Shown: positions 6,515 through 13,264 of the stretch, one piece after another
Layout of the letters: every line of letters starts with the position of its first letter
Position numbering within the stretch: position 1 is the stretch's first letter
Assembly: GCA_001303665.1 (NCBI GenBank)
Contig: LJUF01000138.1
Span: 1-13,972 of the forward strand
Length of the DNA: 13,972 nt
Origin: Phycisphaerae bacterium SM23_33
Lineage (GTDB): Bacteria; Planctomycetota; Phycisphaerae; SM23-33
Reading direction: 5' to 3'
The notes under the pieces: model-generated
Told to the model about the DNA's origin: nothing
What the model saw: the letters and a program-made list of their open reading frames with translations, nothing else
Database searches by the model: none
Position numbers and translations under genes: made by a program

Positions 6515-7630
6515 ATGACCCACTGGACACGAGCAGCACTGGCGACTGACCTGCGTCGGCGGCGGGCCCCGGTGTGGGGCTGGCTCGCGGCCGCCGGATT
6601 CTTGATCGCGTGCTTCCTGGCCATGCCGGCCGGTTCGGCCCCGACGTCGACAAGCCCTGCCCGGCCCGGAGCGGAGGGTGATCCGGAGGCCATGCCCGCC
6701 AAGCGGGCCAAACTCCTGGCCGAACTGAAGAGAGTTCCCCACAAGATTGCGTACGAGAGCTACCGCGGCACCAACTGGGAGCTGTTCGTCATCAACGCCG
6801 ACGGCTCAAACCCGGTGAACCTGACGCGAACGCCGAAGGTGGATGAACTGTATCCCCACGCCTCTCCGGACGGCAGCAGGATCTGTTTCGCCGCCGACGA
6901 GGGAAAGGGAAGGTCGAAGGTCCGCAGCGTCTATTACATGAACGCGGACGGCAGCGGGCGGACGCTGGTGGCCGAGAACGCCCGCCACCCGTGCTGGGGC
7001 CCCGGCGGCCGGGCCATCGCCTACACGCCGGGGGAATATGACCGCTTCTCGGCCGCCAGCTACGCGACCAAGGGGCTGGCCGTCTACGACCTCCAGACCG
7101 GCCAGCACCGCCGGCACCCCAACCGGAGCATCCGTCACCTGTACGCCCTCACCTGGTCGCCGGACAGCAGGTGGTTCCTGGCCACCGTGCACGGTGGCAT
7201 GGGGTACGACCACGCCGACCTGGCGATTGAGGCCGAGGGAGAGCGCGTCTTCACCCTGCCGCAGATCGAGGGCTGCCGGCCCGACATCAGCGCCGACGGC
7301 AAGAAGATCCTGTGGAATGCCACCGACCAGTCCATCGCCGTCGCCGACCTGGACCTGAAGTCCTCCCCGCCCGGGATCACCAACATCCGAATCGTCGTCA
7401 GCTGCCAGGAGGGCGATGAGGTGTACCACGCCGACTGGTCACCCGACGGCAAATACATCGCCTTTGCCCACGGCCCCGAAGGCGACCAGTCGGTGGGCCA
7501 GATAGCCAGGGGCTGGAACATCTGCGTGGCCGACGCCAGCCAGAACAACGTCTGGGTCCGCCTGACGACCGACGGGGTCAGCAACAAGGAGCCTGACTGG
7601 GTGCCGGCCGGCAACGAGGGGGAGAAATGA
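6515..7630 (+). CDS. PD40/TolB-like beta-propeller lipoprotein, paralogue B
   Basis: A 371-residue paralogue of the preceding protein, with the same order of parts. The signal is RRRRAPVWGWLAAAGFLIAC, with lipobox-like LIAC (Cys33). A short linker and a KRAKLLAELKRVPHKIAYE block (63-81) follow, then blades with LYPHASPDGSRICFAADEG (112-130), LTWSPDSRWFLATVHGG (212-228), CRPDISADGKKILWNATD (254-271) and YHADWSPDGKYIAFAHGP (304-321). The ATG at 6515 is chosen for the AGGAG at 6504-6508 (6-nt spacing); the in-frame GTG at 6479 lacks support. Its stop overlaps the next start as ATGA (7627-7630), implying translational coupling to the SUMF1-HDAC gene. The partner or ligand is unknown; binding the fusion protein or its substrate is an attractive inference. 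Confidence 0.8.
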   Translation: MTHWTRAALATDLRRRRAPVWGWLAAAGFLIACFLAMPAGSAPTSTSPARPGAEGDPEAMPAKRAKLLAELKRVPHKIAYESYRGTNWELFVINADGSNPVNLTRTPKVDELYPHASPDGSRICFAADEGKGRSKVRSVYYMNADGSGRTLVAENARHPCWGPGGRAIAYTPGEYDRFSAASYATKGLAVYDLQTGQHRRHPNRSIRHLYALTWSPDSRWFLATVHGGMGYDHADLAIEAEGERVFTLPQIEGCRPDISADGKKILWNATDQSIAVADLDLKSSPPGITNIRIVVSCQEGDEVYHADWSPDGKYIAFAHGPEGDQSVGQIARGWNICVADASQNNVWVRLTTDGVSNKEPDWVPAGNEGEK

Positions 7631-9495
7631 GAACCGCCGGCGCCGGCACGAGGGCCGGGCTGCTCGCCGGGGTGCTGATTCCGGCGATGGTGCTGGGCCT
7701 TTGCTGCCGAAAGGGCAGCGGCTCCGGGGGGCGGGCCAAGCCGGTGCCGGTCATCACCACGAAGACCGGCGTGGAGATGGCGCTCATTCCCGGCGGCTGG
7801 TTCGAGATGGGATCGGCCGGGGGAGCGGTCGAGGAGGCCCCCGCCCACAGGGTCTGGGTGGACTCGTTCCTGATGGACACCTGCGAGGTGACGCAGGAGC
7901 AATTCCGCCGGCTGCAGATCCCCGACCCCTCGCACTTCAAGGGCCCCCAGCGCCCCGTCGAGCAGGTCACCCTGGCCGAGGCGATCGAGTTCTGCAACGA
8001 GCGCTCCCGCGCCGAAGGGCTCCAGCCCTGCTACGTCTTGCGCCAGCCGACGAGCACCTGGGAGTGCGATTTCGACGCCGGCGGCTACCGCCTTCCCACG
8101 GAGGCCGAATGGGAATACGCCTGCCGGGCGGGCACGACCACGGATCGCTTTTTCGGCCGCGGAGGCGAGCAGACACTGAAGCGATACGCGTGGTACGCCG
8201 GCAATTCCTCAAAGCAGACTCACCCCGTGGGCCAGAAGCAGCCCAACCCCTGGGGCCTGCAGGACATGTACGGCAACGTCGCCGAATGGTGTAACGACTG
8301 GTATGGGCCGGACTACTACAGGACCAGCCCCGCCCGGAACCCGCGCGGCCCGGCCGGGGCAAAGCGGGTCGTGCTGCGCGGCGGGGCGTGGGACTCCAAG
8401 GCCGACAGATGCCGGTCGGCTTGGCGGGCGGGGGAGGGCCCGCGTTTTCACGACATCTGCTTCGCCAAGGATACCACAGGTTTTCGCTGCGTCAGGAAGG
8501 CCCCGCCAAACCCCTCGTCGCAATCGGCGCCTGCGACGAGCAGCGCGCGGGCGGGCGAGACGGGCTTTCTGTACGGCGACGTGTACTTGGAGCATAAGAC
8601 GCCGGGGAGCCATCCGGAAAGCCCGCAGCGGCTCTCGGCCATCGTCCAGGGGCTGGAAGAAAGCGGGCTGCTGGGTCAATTGGTGAAGCTCACCCCGAGG
8701 GAGGCGCCCCCGCAATGGCTGACGACCATCCATGCCCCCGAGTACGTGGCGCGGGTCCAGACCATCTGTCGCCGGGGCGACAGCTACCTGGACAGCCCCG
8801 ATACGCCGATCTCGGCCAGCTCCTACGACGTCGCGGTCAAGGCGGTCGGGGGGGTGCTGTCGGCCGTGGACGCGGTCGTGGCCGGGAAGGTCAGGAACGC
8901 CTTCTGCGCGGTCCGCCCGCCCGGCCACCACGCCCTGCGGGATCGGGCGATGGGCTTCTGCATCTTCAACAACGTCGCCATCGCGGCCCGCTATGCCCAG
9001 AAGCAGCACGGGCTCGGGAAGGTGCTCATCGTGGACTGGGACGTCCACCACGGAAACGGCACCCAGGCGGCGTTCTACGATGACCCCACCGTCTTCTACT
9101 TTTCCGTTCACCGGCAGCCGCCGTTCTATCCCGGCACCGGAAAGGCCGCCGAGAAAGGCCAAGGAAAGGGCGAGGGTCTTTGCCTGAACGTCCCCTTGCC
9201 CGCTGGCTCCACCGACGCCGATTACAGGAAGGTCTTTCAGGAAAAGCTCAGGCCCGCCGCCCTGGCCTTCCAGCCGGACTTCGTCCTCATCTCGGCCGGA
9301 TTCGACGCCCACGCCGACGACCCGCTTGGTGAGATGAAGCTCTCCGCCCGGGCCTTCGCCGACCTGACGCGGATCGTCAAGGCCATCGCGGACGAATGCT
9401 GCCAAGGCCGGCTTGTCTCCGTCCTGGAGGGGGGGTACACCCCGGCCGGACTGGCCCGCTCGGTCGAGGCACACGTGGCGGCCCTGAAGGAATAG
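7627..9495 (+). CDS. lipoprotein fusion: SUMF1/FGE-fold domain + histone-deacetylase-fold domain
   Basis: A single 622-codon frame. Residues 1-27 are a signal with AGVLIPAMVLGLCC and a candidate lipidation Cys26 or Cys27. Residues about 44-290 are a SUMF1/formylglycine-generating-enzyme fold: MALIPGGWFEMGS, EVTQEQF, YRLPTEAEWEYACRAG, NPWGLQDMYGNVAEWCNDWY, VLRGGAWD and GFRCVRKA. A Pro/Ser/Ala linker (about 291-310) follows. Residues about 312-622 are a class II-like HDAC/acetylpolyamine-amidohydrolase domain with PPGHHA (His434, His435), GFCIFNN, DWDVHHGNG (zinc ligands Asp472, His474), SAGFDAHADDP (zinc ligand Asp560) and EGGY (Tyr604). All expected HDAC catalytic residues are present. In the FGE domain the first of the two active cysteines appears to be Ser257. 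The start overlaps the previous stop by 4 nt, and the next gene begins 15 nt later. Likely an envelope-located zinc amidohydrolase; the substrate is unknown. Confidence 0.9.
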   Translation: MRTAGAGTRAGLLAGVLIPAMVLGLCCRKGSGSGGRAKPVPVITTKTGVEMALIPGGWFEMGSAGGAVEEAPAHRVWVDSFLMDTCEVTQEQFRRLQIPDPSHFKGPQRPVEQVTLAEAIEFCNERSRAEGLQPCYVLRQPTSTWECDFDAGGYRLPTEAEWEYACRAGTTTDRFFGRGGEQTLKRYAWYAGNSSKQTHPVGQKQPNPWGLQDMYGNVAEWCNDWYGPDYYRTSPARNPRGPAGAKRVVLRGGAWDSKADRCRSAWRAGEGPRFHDICFAKDTTGFRCVRKAPPNPSSQSAPATSSARAGETGFLYGDVYLEHKTPGSHPESPQRLSAIVQGLEESGLLGQLVKLTPREAPPQWLTTIHAPEYVARVQTICRRGDSYLDSPDTPISASSYDVAVKAVGGVLSAVDAVVAGKVRNAFCAVRPPGHHALRDRAMGFCIFNNVAIAARYAQKQHGLGKVLIVDWDVHHGNGTQAAFYDDPTVFYFSVHRQPPFYPGTGKAAEKGQGKGEGLCLNVPLPAGSTDADYRKVFQEKLRPAALAFQPDFVLISAGFDAHADDPLGEMKLSARAFADLTRIVKAIADECCQGRLVSVLEGGYTPAGLARSVEAHVAALKE

Positions 9496-9510
9496 AAGGC
9501 GCAGCGGCGG

Positions 9511-10896
9511 ATGCTGTTCCATACCTGGATCTTCGTCGTATTCTTCCTGCTGGCGTATCCGGTCTACCTCGCCGTCAAGGCCACGCGCTGGCGCGAGCCG
9601 TGGCTGCTGCTGGCCTCCTACGTCTTCTACGCCTGGTGGAACCCCCTGTACCTGCTGCTCATCGCCCGCTGCACGCTGATGGATTACCTCGCCGTCCTGC
9701 TGATGGCCCGCAGCCAAAGCAGGTGGTTGAAGAGGCTGTGGCTTTCCCTGAGCATCGCCGCCAACCTGGCCGTGCTGGGACTGTTCAAGTACGCCGGCTT
9801 TGTCACCGACAACCTCAACGCCCTGCTGGCCTGGCTGGGGGCCTCGTACGCCCTGCCGGCGCCCGGCGTGCTGCTGCCGGTCGGCATATCCTTCTACACC
9901 TTCCAGTCCATGAGCTACACCATAGATTACTACCGGGACCAGATTCAGAAGGAGCCCAACCTCATCCGCTACGCCACCTTCGTGGCCCTGTTCCCTCAAC
10001 TGGTGGCCGGCCCCATCGAAAGGGCCGCCAACCTGCTGCCTCAGCTCCGCCGCCCGCAGCGGATCTCCCGAGACGACCTGACCGACGGGCTGTCCCTGTT
10101 CGTGGTCGGCCTGTTCAAGAAGCTCGCCCTGGCCGATTACCTCGCCCTGTACGTGGACAAGGTGTACGACGCCCCGGCGCAATATCAGGCCCCGGCCCTG
10201 ATCCTGGCCAGCTTCGCCTTCGGCTGGCAGATCTACTTCGACTTCAGCGGCTACACCGACATGGCCCGCGGCATCGGCCGCATGATGGGCTTCCGGCTGA
10301 TGCTGAACTTCAACAACCCCTACCTGGCGACCGGGCTGGGGGATTTCTGGAAAAGGTGGCACATCAGCCTCTCCACCTGGTTCCGGGACTACGTGTACAT
10401 CCCCCTGGGGGGAAACCGCGCCGGCAGCTTCAACACCTACAGGAACATGGTCCTGACCATGCTCATCTGCGGCCTGTGGCACGGCGCCGCCTGGACCTTC
10501 GTCGTCTGGGGCGCCCTGCACGCCCTCGGCCGCGTCCTTACGCGGAGGCTGGAGTCCACGGCCTTCTACCGGCAGAAGGTTCCCAGGCCCGTCAAGCAGG
10601 CCCTGGTGTTCGCCTTCGTCACTTTCGCCTGGATCTTCTTCCGCGCCAACAGCATCGGCGACGCCTGGCTGATCGTGGGCAGGATCTTCTCGGGGCGGTG
10701 GGCGGACCCGGCCTTCCCGCTGCTGGCGCTGGGGCTGGTCGCCTGCGTGTGGGCGTATCAGCACATGCACGAATCCGGCGCCCGGCGGGTCCTGAGGCTG
10801 GCGCCGGTGCGGGTGGGGATCGTCGTCTTCATGATCCTTTACCTGGCCGTCGTGGCCGGCGGCGGGGCGCAGCCGTTCATCTACTTCCAGTTCTGA
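9511..10896 (+). CDS. MBOAT family O-acyltransferase, AlgI-like
   Basis: A 461-residue polytopic inner-membrane protein of the AlgI/DltB-type MBOAT family, which passes acyl (usually acetyl) groups across the membrane to extracytoplasmic polysaccharide. Visible features include the N-terminal hydrophobic helices, LLPVGISFYTFQSMSYTIDY (121-140), FPQLVAGPIER (161-171), YFDFSGYTDMARGIGRMMGF (242-261), the family block FWKRWHISLSTWFRDYVYIP (279-298), and GLWHGAAWTFVVWG (321-334) containing the invariant catalytic histidine His324. Length matches AlgI. AAGG at 9497-9500 lies 10 nt before the ATG. It follows the HDAC fusion by 15 nt and is followed 6 nt later by an SGNH protein, the usual partner type for polysaccharide O-acetylation. 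Confidence 0.92.
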   Translation: MLFHTWIFVVFFLLAYPVYLAVKATRWREPWLLLASYVFYAWWNPLYLLLIARCTLMDYLAVLLMARSQSRWLKRLWLSLSIAANLAVLGLFKYAGFVTDNLNALLAWLGASYALPAPGVLLPVGISFYTFQSMSYTIDYYRDQIQKEPNLIRYATFVALFPQLVAGPIERAANLLPQLRRPQRISRDDLTDGLSLFVVGLFKKLALADYLALYVDKVYDAPAQYQAPALILASFAFGWQIYFDFSGYTDMARGIGRMMGFRLMLNFNNPYLATGLGDFWKRWHISLSTWFRDYVYIPLGGNRAGSFNTYRNMVLTMLICGLWHGAAWTFVVWGALHALGRVLTRRLESTAFYRQKVPRPVKQALVFAFVTFAWIFFRANSIGDAWLIVGRIFSGRWADPAFPLLALGLVACVWAYQHMHESGARRVLRLAPVRVGIVVFMILYLAVVAGGGAQPFIYFQF

Positions 10897-10902
10897 CCGA
10901 CC

Positions 10903-12078
10903 ATGAAAAGGCAAGGACCGCAACGCGAGATCCAGCCGCAGCCCCCGCCCGAATACAGCGTGGCATACGCCTCGCACGACGTGCGGCTGTCGTGGCGCGA
11001 GTGGATCGTGGCGGCGGCTCTCGTCGGGGCGGTGCTGGGCCTGCTGCCGGGGCAGTGGGAGCGGAGGGAACGCTTCCAGCCGGGCGAGGATTACCGCATC
11101 CCCTACGAGCTGGGCAACGACTACTGGCTGTTCGGCCGGTACGGCCGCCTGGCGTGCTCACAGAACAAGACGCTCGTCATCGGGGACTCCGTCATCTGGG
11201 GCCACTACGTGACGAAGGAACATACGCTGTCGCACTATCTCAATGCCTTCACCGGCGAGCAGCGCTTCGCCAACCTGGGCGTGGACGGCATACACCCGGC
11301 GGCGCTGGCCGGGCTGCTGGAATACTACGGCCGGGGCATCTCCAACAGCCGGGTCATCCTTCACTGCAACCCTTTGTGGATGGCCTCCCCCGAGCATGAC
11401 CTGCAACAGGCCGGCAAGGACTTCCGACTCAACCACCCCGCGCTCCTGCCCCAGCTTGTCGGCTCCCCTGGCTGCTACACGGCCCCCTATTCCGACAGAC
11501 TCGGCACCTGCGTGGAGCGCGTTGCGCCGTTCCGCAATTGGGCCCGCCATCTGCGGGCCGCGTACTTCGAGAACGCCGACCTGCCCGAATGGACCGTCCG
11601 GCACCCCTACGACAGCCCGATCCAGGCCGTCAGGCGTGGTCTTCCCTCCCCGGGCAGCCGGGCACAGGGCAGCCACTTGTCCTGGCAGGCACGCGGCATC
11701 GTCGAGCATGATTTCCCCTGGGTTCGGCTGCCGACGTCGCTCCAGTGGAAATCCTTTCAGCGGGCCGTGCGGATCCTTCGGGCCCGAGGCAACAGGGTGT
11801 TCGTCCTCGTCGGCCCCTTCAACGAGCACATGCTGGAGAAGGCCAGCCTCGCCACCTACACCAACCGAAAAGGTGAGATCCAGGACTGGCTGCGGCAAAA
11901 CGACATCCCGCACTACGTTCCCCCCGCCCTGCCCAGCCAGTACTGCGCCGACGCCAGCCACCCCCTCAGCGAAGGCTACGCCCTGCTGGCGGCGGAGCTG
12001 CTGGAGCAGAAGTCTTTCATCCGCTTCGATACCCGCCCCGCCGGGCGACGCAGGCCGCCGCCAGCATCGGCACGATGA
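10903..12078 (+). CDS. membrane-anchored SGNH-fold protein, AlgX/AlgJ-like partner of MBOAT
   Basis: A 391-residue protein with one N-terminal transmembrane helix (about 33-50, EWIVAAALVGAVLGLLPG) and an extracytoplasmic SGNH/GDSL-type domain. The catalytic blocks are readable: LVIGDSVIWGH (91-101) with Ser96, a glycine block NLGVDGIHP, GPFNEHM with Asn307, and CADASHPLSEGY with Asp350 and His353, the Asp-x-x-His pair. Such proteins take acyl groups from an MBOAT partner and place them on polysaccharide, or act as esterases. The gene starts 6 nt after the MBOAT stop and is probably cotranscribed. The last about 20 codons, rich in Arg and Pro, run antisense through the end of the opposing permease gene by 62 nt; the domain itself ends before that. 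Confidence 0.85.
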   Translation: MKRQGPQREIQPQPPPEYSVAYASHDVRLSWREWIVAAALVGAVLGLLPGQWERRERFQPGEDYRIPYELGNDYWLFGRYGRLACSQNKTLVIGDSVIWGHYVTKEHTLSHYLNAFTGEQRFANLGVDGIHPAALAGLLEYYGRGISNSRVILHCNPLWMASPEHDLQQAGKDFRLNHPALLPQLVGSPGCYTAPYSDRLGTCVERVAPFRNWARHLRAAYFENADLPEWTVRHPYDSPIQAVRRGLPSPGSRAQGSHLSWQARGIVEHDFPWVRLPTSLQWKSFQRAVRILRARGNRVFVLVGPFNEHMLEKASLATYTNRKGEIQDWLRQNDIPHYVPPALPSQYCADASHPLSEGYALLAAELLEQKSFIRFDTRPAGRRRPPPASAR

Positions 12079-13260
12079 ACGCACCGGCCAGGGCCAGCAT
12101 CCCGCAGGTCAGGGCGCAGACGGCTGAGTCAGGGGCCTCGTGAATCAGTTTGGAAAGCCGTGCGCCCAGTGTTGGCGGCGCCGGCGGATTCAGCGCGCCC
12201 CGCGTGGCCGGCGCCGGGGGGTTCAGCAGGACCGACATGTCCGTTTCACTGGCGATCAGCACCGCGCAGAGCAGCGCCGCGGCCAGGACCGCCGCCGCCC
12301 GCCCCGGCCAGCAGCCGGGGCCCGCCTTCCCGCCTTGGCCGCCGGGAGCTTCGGCGGTCGGCGGATTCTTCCGCCCCGCGTACAGGGCCAGGGTCGCCAA
12401 CGGAAGGAACCGCGCGACGTAGGCGGCGACCAGCGGCCAGCAGGTGTCCCGCAGCGGCAGGGTCAGGGCCATGGCCCCGATGGCCAGCAGGCTGGCCGGG
12501 ACGGTGAGGTTCAGCAGAACCAGGGGCACGGCCGTGAAGCACCCGGCCTGTCGGCATCGCGCCCAGTGCCGCGCCAGCAGCGCGGCCGCGCCGACGCAGA
12601 CGGGAGCGGCGGCGGCCATGCAGGTCAGCGTTTGCCACAGCTCGGCGCGCCCGGCCTGCACGGCCTGCGTCACGGCCGAGAACGACCCCGCCCCTGCGGC
12701 CAGGACGGCGATCGGCGCGGCCAGCATGGCCGAAAGGATCACGAAAGTCGCGGCCGCGCCGGTAACGCGCAGCCACGGGCCCGTGGCGGGCGGGTGCTGG
12801 CCGGGCGGAGGCTGCGAGCCCTTCCAGCCGCCTCGCGCGATCAGCACCGCCGCCGCGCCCACCGCAATGCTCAATCCGGCGACGGGCACGGCCAGGGCCG
12901 CCGCGCTGGCCGGGGCCAGCCGGGCCGAGTACTGCACCTGGACCTCGGTGGCGTGCGTGCTCACCAGCAGCCGCTCGGGGATGATGCGGTCGTTCATGGC
13001 CAGCAGCAGCACCAGCAGCCCGCCGACGGCCAGGGCCCGGCCGGCGGGCCTGAGCCAGAGATGCGCGGCCGCGGCTACGCCGAAGTATCCGCCAGCGCCC
13101 ATCCCAGTCCGGCCGCCAGCACCGCCGCCGGCACCGCGAGCTGCATCGTCCTGCCCAGCGCCTGCCAGCCGCGGCCGGCGTGCCACCACCAGGCGTACGC
13201 GGACTGCCCGCCGGCAAAGCTGGCCGAGACCGCCACGGCCGGCGGGCGTGTGCGGTCCAT
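12017..13260 (-). pseudogene. ABC permease homologue (iron/phosphonate-type, two-domain), apparently frame-broken
   Basis: The likely start is the ATG at 13258-13260, 4 nt after the VWA stop. That frame encodes 61 residues with one helix (LGRTMQLAVPAAVLAAGLGWALA) and stops at 13075. A second frame, open from 13189, carries the rest from about 13080 to 12017, beginning HLWLRPAGRALAVGGLLVLL. It has about eight hydrophobic helices and family blocks such as AYVARFLPLATLALYAG and SVLLNPP...TLGARLSKLIHEAPD, matching FbpB-like permeases of binding-protein-dependent importers. The jump skips most of the first permease domain, including its EAA loop. In the second domain the EAA loop is a short Gly-rich remnant (NPPTAEAPGGQGGKAGPG). 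Alternatively translation restarts at an ATG near 13105. A working transporter looks doubtful. Confidence 0.55.
12161..12226 (-). repeat. in-frame tandem duplication, 2 x 33 nt, inside the permease gene
   Basis: Two adjacent 33-nt units (12194-12226 and 12161-12193, read on the - strand) encode LNPPAPATRGA and LNPPAPPTLGA. They agree at 26 of 33 bases and 9 of 11 residues. The unit covers the conserved LLxPPGxxTL loop of the permease family, which normally occurs once per domain. Confidence 0.75.
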
Positions 13261-13264
13261 GCGC

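Noticed and set aside
8209..10977. A 922-codon open frame on the - strand.
   Set aside because: It is antisense to the HDAC half of the fusion, the MBOAT gene and the SGNH start, all of which have clear motifs. Its product is Gly/Val/Arg/His-rich without domains, as expected of an antisense shadow in high-GC DNA.
9396..11399. A 667-codon + strand frame across the HDAC end, MBOAT and SGNH start.
   Set aside because: It is a shifted frame of genes with family motifs in another frame; its composition is Arg/Pro/Gly/Ala-rich and it contains no motif.
12290..12380. A possible EAA-loop remnant (AEESADRR) in an alternative frame of the permease.
   Set aside because: The main frame already reads NPPTAEAPGGQGG at the same place and keeps the helices on both sides; the alternative frame gives an Arg/Gly-rich product, so the resemblance is probably chance.
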